NCBI GenBank assembly: GCA_017893485.1
Contig: CM030364.1
Location: 208,431,384 to 208,495,383, forward strand
DNA length: 64,000 nucleotides
Origin: Hemerocallis citrina
Lineage: Eukaryota; Streptophyta; Magnoliopsida; Asparagales; Asphodelaceae
Direction: 5' to 3'
This document shows positions 1 through 11,260 of this stretch, piece by piece. The notes beneath the pieces were generated by a model. That model did not search any database. It was given only the letters and a program-made list of their open reading frames with translations, and had not been told where the DNA came from. The position numbers and the translations under genes are program-made. How positions within the stretch are numbered: the first letter of the stretch is position 1; each line of letters begins with the position of its first letter.

Positions 1-186
1 GTTTGGTTTTGATGGCGACTAAAAAACAAACGGTACTTTTTTTTTGTCGCGCGATTCTTTGAAAGAAAGGAAAGGTTGCGCTTTTGGAAGATGATGACAG
101 AGACGATGAGCACGTGGGGCTTCGGGGGGATGTTTGTATGGGTGTAGGCTGGATAATCAAATCTATGGGGCATCCACCCATGTTAT
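1..186. other. Unassigned left edge
   Basis: I see no supported coding region, RNA gene or repeat boundary in this short stretch. It is the flank of the foldback element that starts at 187. Confidence 0.5.
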
Positions 187-1014
187 GATTTTTTCCCCAA
201 AATGGGCCACTTTTTCAAACTAATTTCCAAAATATACCCATTTCGAAACTAATTTCCAAAATAGACACTCGCAGTTCCCAACTGCGCTCGACTCTACTTT
301 GTTGACGCAGTTGGCAACTGCGCTCTAAGTATATGGCACAATAATTCAACTCCAACACTTGTATCAAAATAGTGTTTAGGAGACAACTATGTTCACCTTA
401 GAACGCAGTTGGCAATTGCGTTATAGATTGCACTAAACTCGCAGTTCCCAACTGCATTCCTAATTCAATCGTTCATCAGTTGGGAACTTTAGGAAAGCAT
501 TTGGGAACTGCGAGCTTCTGCGTTCTAGATTGCACTAAACTCACAGTTCTCAACTGCATTCATAATTCAATCGTTCATCAGTTGGGAACTTAAGGAATGC
601 AGTTTGGAACTGCAAGCTTAGTGCAGTCAAGAACGTAGTTGCCAACTGCGTTCTTGATTTGGCAACTGCGTTCTTGATTGCACTAAGCTCGCAGTTCCCA
701 ACTGCATTTCTAAAGTTCCCAACTGATGAACGATTGAATTAGGAATGCAGTTGGGAACTGCGAGTTTAGTGCAATCTAGAACGCAGTTGGCAACTGCGTT
801 CTAAGGTGAACATAGTTTTTCCCTTAACACTATTTTGACACAAGTGTTGGAGTTGAATTATTGTGCCATATACTTAGAACACAGTTGCCAACTGCGTCAT
901 CAAAATAGGGTCGAGCGCAGTTGAGAACTGCGCGAAGTCTATCTTGGAAATTCATTTCGAAAAGAGTCTATTTTGGAATTAGTTTGAAAAAGTGGCCTAT
1001 TTTGGGGAAAAATC
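187..1014. mobile_element. Foldback (MULE-like, non-autonomous) element
   Basis: The two halves are reverse complements over almost the whole length, with the centre near 600. The left end reads GATTTTTTCCCCAAAAT and the right end, reverse-complemented, reads GATTTTTCCCCAAAATA. The arms hold about 16 variants of a short palindrome of the type CGCAGTTCCCAACTGCG or CGCAGTTGGCAACTGCG. The outer arm (GGCCACTTTTTCAAACT) resembles the terminal repeat of the MULE just to the right. No ORF of interest is present. The flanking 9-mers (178-186 and 1015-1023) do not match well, so the duplication is decayed or absent. MULE membership is inferred from the arm architecture. Confidence 0.7.
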
Positions 1015-1705
1015 ACCAGCTATACGGTAGTACTGTATGCAGCAGAAAATTTTCCCAAACTGACCTACTTTTTGAAAGTTTTCCCAAACTGACCTACTTT
1101 TTGAAAGTTTTTTCCAAACTGACCTACTTGCTATCTCAGATAACGAGTTTAGGCAGAAAACACGTGCTATCTAAGATAGCGAGTGTTACGTTTGTGTTTT
1201 TTTTATTTCTCCCGGGCCATGACTCGCGATCTCAAAAAACGAGGTGATTTTTACCAAACTCACTTTTTGAGACAGCGAATGTCAATTGGGGGTTTTTTAA
1301 ACCCCATGCTCGAATTTTTTCCTCTCCTTATCTTCATTCTTACTCTTTCTTATCTCTATTCTTACTCTCTTCTTAACTCCGAAATCCAAAACCCTGGCCT
1401 CTCAAATTCGACCTCCTACCCACAAAATCTCTTATAAATCTAAATATATTCACTTAATCTTTCTCAACCCTCTCACATTCTACTCTGAAAACCCTAAACC
1501 CATCTTCCGAAAGATCCATATTTTGGAATTTCTATAAACTTCAAGAGGATAGCAACTTCAACTATTCTTCCCATATATCTACGGCTATATCCTTCTGATT
1601 ATTGTTGTGAATGTATGATTTATATCACTTATTATTTTGTACATTTTTGTAGGTTTTGTTTGTAGCTAGATAATAACTCGTAATTTCATATAAATATACA
1701 TAGGT

Positions 1706-4338
1706 ATGGATTACGATATTCCTATTTGGTTATACTTTGGTGGTGAAATAATTCGTGATCCAAAGATAGGTTGTTGTTATAATGTCGTTGATCTTGAAAT
1801 AGTTTGGGCACTTCGTACCATTACATTGGCAGAAATAGTTGAGAAAATTTATGAAGTTACTAATTGGGATAGAGCTCAATGGATTGTGAAATTTTTAGCT
1901 CTGTATGCAGCAGGAAAAGGATATGGTCAGTATTCTATGACAGTGCTCGTATCTACTGATAATGCTATAAAGTCAATGATTGCTAGGACATTGATCCCAG
2001 TTGTACTTGGTCTGCATTGGAGTTATATATTCAGCAAATCCAAATTATGATTGTTCAGCCACATGATAATCCTAGTTCAAGCTTCGTACGGGAAGTACCG
2101 ACACAGAAGATGAGGTCTAACCCCGTTCAAACTTCACAAGCAATTCCACTGTCCCCACAAGAAGACACGTTCACAAATACAATAAGCCCGGATTCTACAG
2201 ATGTTGAGTTGCCACATCATCCTAATCCGGTTCATGACTATGTTCGAAATGATACTTTATTTGAATTATTTCAAAAATACTACCATTAACAACAACCTAT
2301 TAGATGATGATGAAGAAGAGGAAGAAATGGACAATGAAGTTGATGAGTGTAGAAAATGATGATGGGGACGAAGATAATGAATATGCAAATGTAAACACAA
2401 ATGAGAGTAGGGAATGAAGTGCGAGCTACTGATAGCTATACTAATGTTAACGCTCATGTTACCGAGGAGATGACATAAGCTGCTAGAGTACATCAAGTTC
2501 CACAAGAGTCGTCCGGTTCATCCAATGTAGACAAATTGTACATTGGACATGAGTTTGTAAGTAAAGAGTCAATTCAGAAGGCTGTGAAGTTGTAATCTAT
2601 CAAGAAACATCGAGAATTAGTCACATTGAAATCTACTCCGACACTGTATACCGTTAAATGTAAATTGGCACCTAGAAAACGTACAATTGAAGAGATTGTG
2701 CAAATTCCCCCAGTAATAAGTGAGGGTGGCTACCCTTAGAGATTACGAGCAATCGTTCCAAAAAGCGGGACAAATTTTGTGATGTAAAATATAGTTGGGC
2801 CTCATACTTATACAAATCCCACGTTGAATCAAGACCACTGTAAAGTTGATTCTAACCTTGTTTGCAATTTGATTGTGAGTGTGGTGAAGTCTGAGATAGG
2901 TTTAACACTGCGGGACATTATTGAGATAGTGAAACTACAATATAATTATCAGATTTCATATAAGAAGGCTTGGATTGCAAAATAAAAAGCAATTTAGAGG
3001 TTGTTCAATACCTTCGAAGAAGCATATACGAAGTTGCCTTTTCTTCTATCAGCAATACAAGCAGTAAATCCAGAAACCGTTGTCCACTGGGATAAATATC
3101 AGTCTGGTCCTAGCGAGGAAACATTCAAGGGAGTATTTTGGGCATTTGGTGCTTCAATTGAAGGTTTCAAGTCTTGTAGACCTGTTATTAGTATTGACGA
3201 AACTCACTTGTACGGTAAATACAAGGGTTGTTTGTTAATTGTTGTTTCCCCGAATGCGAATGATAGCTTATTTCTCTTTGCATTTGCATTAGTTGATGGA
3301 GAAAGTATATATACCAGGACATGGTTCATGAGTTGCATACGGTATTTTTTCACCGATCGAACTGAGTTGTGTGTTATCTCCAATTGTCATGCTGGTATTT
3401 TGTCTGCTATGGAATTGCAAAATGGAGCTTGGAACGAACCTAATGCATATCATCGTTATTGTATGTGACATTTCGCTACAAATTTCTTCAGTAAATTTGG
3501 TAGCAAGGCTATGAGGAAAAAAGCAAAAATTATAGCGTGTCAAAACCAACCCAAAAAGTTCAATACTAAACTTGCTGAACTTGAAACCATCAATGTCGAG
3601 GCGGCTAATTGGTTGAAAGAGAAACCAGTTCAGAAATGGGCACTTTATGCAGATGAAGGTCGATGATACGACATAATGACTACGAACCTATCATAAGTTT
3701 TCAATTCAGTCTTGAAAGGTGTCCATAGTTTATCAGTAACTGCAATTGTGGAGATGATCTTTTATCGTCTAAATTCGTACTTTACTACTCGTCGACAAGA
3801 AGCCAATAAGCTTTTATCTGAATGAAAGATTTTTGCTCAAAGAGTACAGGAATTGATCGATATTTGGCATGAAAGAGCAAATCGACATGAGGATATAATG
3901 TTTCATCATCAACCTGGAGTTTTTTTTGTCAAAACAGGTGTACGCATGGTAGGTGGAGATCGAACGGGTGGGAACTTGCACAGTGTTAACTTGGGTACTA
4001 AAACATGCACATGTATGAAATTCCAATTATATCATATTCCATGTTCTCATGTATTGGCAGCCTGTGCATATCATTCAATCGATTACAAACCTTTTGTTGA
4101 TAAGTTTTACTTAGTTACTGCCTTAGCACAAACATGGGCTCCCCTCTTTCATCCTACTCTATATCCAGCATATTGGCCTATTTTTGATGGACCCCGACTC
4201 ATAGCTAATGTAAGCCTACGACGTTCAAGAAAAGACCGGCCGAGAACTACGAGAATTCGTAACGACGTGGATGAGAGAGATATGTCTAGCACAGGTACGG
4301 GAATGAAATGTTCGAAATGTGGGTTGCGGACACAATAA
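1706..4338 (+). pseudogene. MULE (MuDR-type) transposase, broken
   Basis: Successive open segments together make one plant MULE transposase. An N-terminal region runs from 1706 to about 2289. The MuDR DNA-binding region is near 2520-2650. The DDE core is at 3001-3468 and contains SIDETHLYGKYKG, then VISNCHAGI where the second catalytic aspartate normally stands and here reads asparagine. A C-terminal SWIM zinc finger sits at about 4005-4065 (CTCMKFQLYHIPCSHV). The reading frame is interrupted by many stops. Several look like CGA-to-TGA or CAG-to-TAG changes, for example the TGA after YRYCM, as expected of methylated, silenced DNA. The enzyme would cut and join terminal repeats in the nucleus, but this copy cannot make a full protein. 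Confidence 0.88.
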
Positions 4339-4609
4339 GCGAAGATGTAGTAATAGAGGATCTCGAAATATTTAAACCATGTCAAATTCCAATGTGTTTG
4401 TCTTTGTTTTTTCAACTTTGTAGCAGTTTGTAATTGTTGTATTATATGATGTGGACTTTCTAGTAGTTTGTATGCATTTAATTTTGAACTATGATAATTC
4501 CCATTTGTTTCAAAATCATTGGAAGTTGAGAGATTGTGAATGAATTTGAATTCATGGATGTAGGAGTAGATATGAATGTACATGGCAGACTGCAACTGCA
4601 GCTTTCAAT

Positions 4610-5010
4610 TGGAATTTTCCTAAACTCGCTTTCTGCAAGTCTGGTTTAAACCTCCTCGTTTTCTGAGAAAGGGAGTTTGGAGTTGATAAATTTCCAGAGC
4701 CTAGCTGGGCTATAGAAATCTCTCAACTCAACAGTCGCTTTCTCTAGGCTCTGGAAATCTCTCAACTCAACAGTCGCTTTCTGAGAAAAGGATTGTTGAG
4801 TTGAGAGATTTCCAGAGCCCAGCTGATCTCTGGAAATCTCTCAACTCCAAACTCGCTTTTCTCAGAAAGCGATGAGGTTTTGCCTGCACTCGCTTTCTGA
4901 GATAGCTAGTGTTGAGTTGAGAGATTTCCAGAGGCTAGCTAGTCTCTGGAAATCTCTCAGCTCAATAGTTGCTTCCTCAGAAAGCGATGAGATTTTGCCT
5001 ACACTCGTTT
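4610..5010. repeat. Internal inverted-repeat cluster in the MULE
   Basis: The stretch alternates GGAAATCTCTCAACTC with its reverse complement GAGTTGAGAGATTTCC several times, together with CTCGCTTTCTGAGAAAGCG palindromes. It lies between the transposase and the antisense ORF and can fold into stacked hairpins. It uses the same style of word as the terminal repeats, so it may be a set of internal transposase-binding or regulatory sites. That role is inference. Confidence 0.6.
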
Positions 5011-5043
5011 TTCGTGATAATCAAACTGATCGAATACAAACAA

Positions 5044-5190
5044 TTATTCACTTACATTAGTACGCTCAGTTCTATCACGACCACGTCGACTACGAGGAGG
5101 TGGGCCAAAAGAAGTACGTGATCCGTCGCCTCGAGTATTTGAAGGTCTATAACTTGTTCCTTCCTCCACATTACCCCACGAGCGTGCCAT
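5044..5190 (-). CDS. Small Arg/Gly-rich ORF convergent with the MULE transposase
   Basis: This is an uninterrupted 48-codon ORF from ATG to TAA, rich in arginine, glycine and serine; a central run reads FGPPPRSRRGRDRTER. I do not recognise a family. Upstream of it on the minus strand (5850-6000) is pyrimidine-rich, leader-like sequence that contains AAACCCTAAACCCC. It would therefore be transcribed from the right terminal repeat towards the transposase gene. That is the convergent two-gene layout known from maize MuDR (mudrA/mudrB), although no similarity to mudrB is claimed. It could also be the tail of a spliced exon or a chance ORF. The absence of stops contrasts with the heavily broken transposase next to it. 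Confidence 0.3.
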   Translation of the reverse strand: MARSWGNVEEGTSYRPSNTRGDGSRTSFGPPPRSRRGRDRTERTNVSE

Positions 5191-5199
5191 TTATAATAA

Positions 5200-6009
5200 A
5201 CGAGAGTACGCTACAACTTAAACAAATTGTTATTAACTATACAAAAATATATAACTACATACAAACTATATACAAACTATATAGCAAAATTTCTCAACAT
5301 TTCTCAAATAATTCTACACTATATACCTACATATATTATCAAAATTCATATTCAACATTTCTCAATTTTTTTTACACTATATACCTAGATATATTATCAA
5401 TCATCCAATATTTTCTAATTAACAATCATCCAATATTTTAGAATGATAGAACTATTGTAGTACTATTCGATTGTTCGTCGAATATCGATCTATTCATCAT
5501 CGTACTAATGTAAAGCTGAAAAGTATTGTCAATTCAACATTTTTCAAAAATTTACTATATATTATCAAATTTCTTATTCAACATTCTTCAAAAAAATTCT
5601 ACACTATGTTCCTACATATATAATCAAAATTCCTATTCCAAATTTCTCAACATATCTCAAAATTAACCCAAAATTAAAAATGCAAATGTATGAAAAATAT
5701 ACCGTTAAAGTTGGGTGATTGAATAGTTAGATAATGAATAGGATGTCGATGTAGCTCCTTCAACCGCACTCTTTTTTTCCCAAAATCCCGATTTAACGAT
5801 GTTATTGGATATTGGGGTTTAGGGTTTTCAGAGCGGGAAGAGAGGGGGTTGAGAGTGCTAGGAGAGATGGTAGGTGAGAGATGTGGAAGATCGAAACAAC
5901 GAGGGCGAGGATTTTTGGGTTAATCGACGAGAGGAGATCGAAAAATAGGTTAGGGTTTCGCGGTTAGAAGAGGAAGAGGGAGAGAGAGAGTTGAAAGAAA
6001 GAGTGAGGT
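5200..6009. other. AT-rich, gene-poor interior of the MULE
   Basis: This is AT-rich sequence with imperfect direct repeats of CAACATTTCTCAA and ACACTATATACCTA at 5290-5640. A pyrimidine-rich leader-like stretch on the minus strand follows next to the right terminal repeat. No further coding sequence is supported. Confidence 0.5.
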
Positions 6010-6279
6010 CGAAACAGCGAGTGGTTATTAAAAACCCCCAATCGACACTCCCTCTCTCAAAAAGCGAATTTGATAAAAACCACATCGCTTTTTGAAACAG
6101 CGAGTCTTGGCCAGAGAGAAATCAAAAAAACACAAACGTAGCACTCGCTATCACAAATAGCGAGTGTTTTTTGCCTAAACTCGTTATCTGAGATAGCGAG
6201 TAGGCCAGTTTGATTTTTTTTTAAAAAGTGGGTCAGTTTGGAAAAAACTTTCAAAAAGAGTCATTTTGGGAAAAAATTC

Positions 6280-6426
6280 GTATGTAGCATGGCTTGTAGA
6301 GTGCATCTTCTTGAAATGTATGTAGCATGGTTTGTAGAGTGCACCTTCTTGAATTTTGATTTTATACAGTAGTACTGTATGTATCATGGCTTGTAGAGTG
6401 CATCTTCTTGAAATTTGATTTTGAAG
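6280..6426 (+). repeat. Short tandem repeat at the MULE target site
   Basis: There are three diverged copies of a unit of about 38-60 bp built on GTATGTAGCATGGCTTGTAG and AGTGCATCTTCTTGAA. The sequence left of the MULE (1021-1044) matches the start of this unit, so the MULE inserted into or next to it. Confidence 0.65.
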
Positions 6427-6997
6427 AGATCATATAAGAATGTAGGTGTTCATATCAAAGTCATCTTCATCGACAAACCTGTCAGTCTACTGGATTTTCT
6501 TTTAGTTCATTGTTCTTCGAGTACCATGCACCATGGATGGATTGGGGGGGGGGGGGGGGGGGGGGGAGGAGATGTACATGCATGATCTCAGCAAATTGAG
6601 TACCTAAAAATAATGATTTTATTAAACGGGGTAACCAAAACAACAGACAGTTGCCTGGAAACACAAATTTGGTTAGTGTGTTGTATCACATTGAATTACA
6701 CATCAAGAAAGTACGCAGATTCCTTGTGAACCTCATGGATAACTATCAAGATTGAAATTATCCTATCGATGATGCATCAATGCCCATATAGAGATGAGAA
6801 AATAGGTACTGTTGAGCATAGCAGTATAGACAGCATGCTTGTCTAAAGAAGATACAGATCGCTTTACATAGATATGAGATGTGTACAATAAAATGGCAAA
6901 GCGCTCCTTATTTAGGATCCCTCGAGATGATCAAAAGTAATGAACAATTTTCCTCCGCAAAGAAAGATAAAGACCAAGTACAACTCATGAGATGTAT
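6427..6997 (-). other. 3' flank and probable 3' UTR of the DUF3143 gene
   Basis: This lies downstream of the stop codon at 6998-7000 on the minus strand. A candidate AATAAA signal on the minus strand sits near 6613. A 23-base run of G occupies 6544-6566. No other gene is seen. Confidence 0.4.
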
Positions 6998-7103
6998 TTA
7001 TGGTCCTCCGAGTATAGCATTTTCGATATCTTCTCTACTCAATGCGTAGCTGAATCTCCTCTCCACATCCTTTTCAAGGTTGCCTGGTCCACTCTTTAAG
7101 TAC
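6998..7103 (-). CDS. DUF3143 plastid protein, exon 2 (C-terminus)
   Basis: This 106-bp terminal exon encodes 34 residues and a TAA stop. It completes the arginine codon split across the intron. The acceptor is AG at 7104-7105, and the exon continues in frame from exon 1 (18725-19110). The product ends FSYALSREDIENAILGGP, the strongly conserved C-terminal signature of the DUF3143 family shared by cyanobacteria and plant plastids. With exon 1 the protein has 163 residues, normal for the plant members. The molecular function is unknown. The exon is separated from exon 1 by 11,621 bp of transposon-filled intron, which is why it is easily missed. Confidence 0.9.
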
Positions 7104-8475
7104 CTGGATTATCAGAACGTCAAAACGTGCAAAAGAAACCTCGGATCAGATCAGCCTCGAAATTGAAACAGAGAGCATCAAGGAAATGCATGCATATTCA
7201 TGCAGATAAACATGAAGGATATGGCATCTAATCGAAATAAATCTGCAGCAAATTGTTGGGTTTTTGGTTCATGTAATGAGATCTCACTTTCTTGATGTAG
7301 CATTTAATATGGTTAAACTTATTAATAGATGCAATATGCAAAAGTAGAACCAAACCTTTTTTTCTTTAACATGAAGTAGCTTGTTTGCTTGCAACTGGGA
7401 CAATTGCAACTCCAGCTCCGGGAGGATATAACTTGGTATAGTTCTAAGCATTTGGATATGTGGTAGCTAAAAAGTAGTTGGAAACCAAGTAGCAGAATTC
7501 CCTTGAGTTACAAGTTTCAACTTAAAACTAATATTTTGTCACAATGTTAGTTGCGACACTTGCAACCACAACATCTAACCATCACTGAAAACATCACCAA
7601 CACCAACCACCAATTGTCCGCACCAAACAACACTTTCATCAACCACCATCTTGCTACAGGAAGCTACCGCCTTATCACAATGCTAGTTGACACCTCGGTC
7701 ACCACTGACACACCACATTCTCTGCCCATCATAGTCAACAACTATCTCCTCATTCTTCCAACTGCAACTACAATTGCAACAAACAATTCAACTCACGTGC
7801 GACAACAGTTGCATTGCTATTTTGGTTGACATCTAACAACTTGTTGCAACCAAAGTCAATTCACTCATGGTTTGGCATCCTAACAATTTATTCATTTCAC
7901 TATTTTTTTTTAAATTCTCTTACAAGGTTACATCCAAGGTTAAGATCCCTCTGCATCAACATGATGATTATGAAATGCTAAATACATTCAGGATAGAGAG
8001 AACAAAGAGCAAGAAGAAATTAGTGAATACAGCATTAATCTCTTCGAACAATGCGATACCTTCCAAACCTCCACCTAAACTGATGAGCACTCTGCTACAG
8101 ATTGAACATTTTATTTACTATACTATTTATTTGGTATATATGATACTGGATTTTGGCCCATTAGAATGAATAGTAAGAGTGTTAAGTGGTACAAACATTC
8201 CCCAGTACTTGCATATGTTTATCGTAAACATTTGTTTTAATTTATTGTAATCCTTAATTTTCCCGTCACTAACAGTAAACCTTGATACTGTCCATGCTTT
8301 AGCCTTAACGACGAATAAACCTCTTTCTCTCATTTACTTTCCTTTCTCTGTATCTGGAGAACCCCTATTTAGTTATTTCCTTACTCTGTTGTGCTAGGAA
8401 AACTACCCCTTACCAAAAGCATATGCAATATAACCCCCCGCGACCCACCTTACCACAATGTAGCTGGCTAAATAG

Positions 8476-9606
8476 CAGTGTTCTAAAAAGAGGACTAGGC
8501 GGCCGCCTAGGCGGCGCCTAAGCGCTAGGCGGCCCTCCAACGCCTCGCCTAGGGGCTAGGCGTTTAATAAAATCGGTTAATGGTTCTAGGTGGTTAAAAC
8601 CGGGTCTAGACGGCGCGTAATCGGTGTAAGCGGGTCTAGGCGGGCTAGACCCGCTTAGGACTTAATTATTAAAAAAAAAGGACCCGACTTATTCCAACCC
8701 GACCCGCTCTAATACACTCAAATCCCTAAAACTTATCTTTCTTCTCTAAATCCCCAAAACCCCTAAATCAATTCTATTCTCTAAATCCCTAATTCCTCTT
8801 CTCTAAAACCCCCAAATCACCTCCTCCGCCTCCCTCCTCGTAGTTGGAGGCTCGCAACTCGCAATGTGCTTCAATTTCGACCTCCTCCGCCTCCCTCCTC
8901 CTTCGCCTCCCTCCTCGCAGTCATTGCTCGCAGTCGTCAACACAACCTCCTCCGCCTCCCTCCTCGCAGTCACAACTCTCACTCACTTTGTCACTCAGTT
9001 GTCAAAACCTCCTCCTCTACCTCTCTCCTTGTAGTAGCAGCTTGCTTCAACTTCAATCGACGTCAACACAACCTCTCTCCTCTCTTCAGCTTCAAAGTCA
9101 AGTCGTCAACACAACCACACACTGCCTCCCGCCTTGCTTCACCTCTGACGTCAACACTACATCCTTTTCTCTCTCAAACTTCTCCTGACGCAACCCTCCC
9201 CCATCTCTCGACTCAAGCCTCCCGCTTCCCCACACTGTTTGCTCCTTGGACTGGAATAGCCGAACAGGTAATCTCCACTACTGATTTTCGTCATATATTA
9301 ATTCTAGTCTAATAGATGAGTATAGAACTATACAAAAAAAAGAAAAAGACTAATAATAATACACCGATTCCATTTTGTAAAGCTCATCCTGCAATTACAA
9401 GGAGAAATATCAAGAGTAAGAATTGGTAACAACAAAACAAAACAAAATGATAAAATATATAAATAAAATATATACATAAATAAATAAATATATAATAATA
9501 TAAATAAAACCGCCTAGTGCCTAGCCGCTTAAGCTCCGCTTACAAGGCCTAACCGCTAGGCACCCATCGGCCGCCCGACTACCGCCTAGCGACTTTTAGA
9601 ACATTG
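8476..9606. mobile_element. Non-autonomous hAT element
   Basis: The element is flanked by a perfect 8-bp duplication, CTAAATAG (8468-8475 and 9607-9614). Its ends are CAGTGTTCTAAAAAG on the left and CAATGTTCTAAAAG on the reverse-complemented right. Both subterminal regions are packed with CTAGGCGG / GCGGCCGC words. No transposase is present. The interior (8700-9260) is pyrimidine-rich with CCCTAAA and CTCCTCCGCCTCC motifs that look like captured plant leader sequence, but no real gene could be named. Confidence 0.88.
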
Positions 9607-9614
9607 CTAAATAG

Positions 9615-11255
9615 TGGGCATCTTCCGATGGAATAACACTTAATCAGAACCCCTAGGGCCATATTACTCTTCTTCATGCTATTAAATACTTGACATTCTA
9701 AAGTAACGGATAGGACATAATTCAATCCTAAATTTTTGAACATTTGCTTTTATTCTTCTTACTCTACTTCTGCAGTGCAATTAAATGGAATAAGATCAGA
9801 TTATATGGTCCAACAAAAGCAGGCTAAGGAGCATGCATGCATGCTCTTCAAGACTGAAATTCCCGACCTCTAGAGAAGTCAAAGCGGTCCTTAGCTATTA
9901 GCTAATAAACTTTCTACATCAGTCCATGGACATGTTCCGAATAATGAGGGTGGAGAGCAGTAATTAGAGAACGGTGGAAGGAGAACCGAGAGCACAAAAT
10001 AAAAAAGGAAGATTACAAAGAGCAAATAAAAAAGAAAAAAATATTAATAGGAAGATAATGAGAATGGATGGGGATAGATGGGAATGGGATGTTAACAATT
10101 AGTTTCGAAGCAGAGTGAGATAAGAAGGTTTCAAAGAGAGGTGAGCAGGAAGTTTCAGATTATGCCATCTCCTATCATTGGTTAATGGAATATCCCACGC
10201 ATTTTTATGAGATTATCTAGAAGACTAAGAGGTTATCACCACATTTTAAGAGATGACAAATTTCAATTTGTACAAGGAGCAAATATACAAACAGGAAGAA
10301 ATAGGAGCTTATCACCAAGAGAACTGTAAATCTTAAACAATTGCCACTTCAGTATCGTTTTCATCCTGATAGTTGATATTATCGTTCATTTTCCAAATAG
10401 AGAATAAAACAAAGTAGAATGTACTACCATATAGATTAACAGGATAATTCCCTCTAGTTATTTGAAACATCGAAGTAGCAATATTTGACTGGGGAAGATA
10501 CATAAGAATCAGTCAGTTACGCATCCTCTCTCAACATGAAACTAAAACCTTTTAATCAGAACGGAAAATGATTTATTACCAGGATTGAAAAGTGAAGGGG
10601 CTGGAAAAAAAATTGCACAAGGTGACATGCAAAATATATATAAAGTTGTTATAGATACTAGAGAAGTAAAGTTGTTATAGATACTAGATAGAACAGAGTC
10701 TGGTGGGTTTAAAAAAAATATTTGGGGTGGGCTTTAAAAAATATTGGGGGGGGGGGGGGGGGGGGCATACCCCAGCCCCCCAGATTCGCTCAGGTCAGAG
10801 TTGTGGAAATAAGGAGTGCCTAGTCTGCCCACATATATAACAGCATACAAGAAACTCTTGACTAATTGTGTGGCATGTCCAATACAACAACAAGAAGAGG
10901 CAGACTTCTAAGGATAAGGAGACACCCAACAGCACATGACCAGTTTTCCATATCAAAATTCTGTCACTTGTCAACAACACAAGTAGCATGGATTCTTCTA
11001 TCCTATGTCGGACACCGACACTTCATGGATGACACTCCTTGAAATGTGTGGGACACGTTTCATACGTGTCCTAAATTTTACAGATTATAATAAATCTTAT
11101 AGGATGGCCACTTCTCAAACATTTCAATTAGCAAAAAATCAACAATTTTCAAACACCTTTTCACATTTCTTGAACTAATTAACTCATATAACTTGTGCAT
11201 GGAATATGACTCTTCCCTGATGTTTAACGACTATAAAGTATTATTACTTTTCTAT
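9615..11255. other. Intron sequence without recognised content
   Basis: This is ordinary AT-rich intron sequence. I found no ORF with family resemblance and no matched terminal repeats. The only marked feature is the poly-G run near 10746-10765, preceded by TTTAAAAAATATTGG-type repeats. Confidence 0.5.
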
Positions 11256-11260
11256 AAACC

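Larger units (their letters stand above)
1045..6279 (+). mobile_element. Mutator-like element (MULE), decayed autonomous copy
   Basis: This 5.2-kb element has long terminal inverted repeats (about 1045-1300 and 6010-6279). They start GAAAATTTTCCCAAA on the left and GAATTTTTTCCCAAA on the reverse-complemented right. It is flanked by a near-perfect target duplication, GTATGCAGCA at 1035-1044 and GTATGTAGCA at 6280-6289, which is the 9-10 bp expected of MULEs. The repeats contain short palindromes such as CTCGCTATCTCAGATAACGAG-type words. Inside are a broken MuDR-type transposase on the plus strand and a small ORF on the minus strand, with leader-like pyrimidine-rich sequence beside each terminal repeat. 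The right target site lies in a small tandem repeat (6280-6426), so the duplication could partly reflect that repeat. Confidence 0.85.

Noticed and set aside
178..1023. Target-site duplication for the foldback element at 187-1014
   Set aside because: The flanking 9-mers CCATGTTAT and ACCAGCTAT match at about five positions only, so I do not claim a duplication.
7551..8333. Three ORFs of 68-100 codons in the DUF3143 intron
   Set aside because: They have low-complexity composition, no conserved motif, and lie within the intron between well-supported exons.
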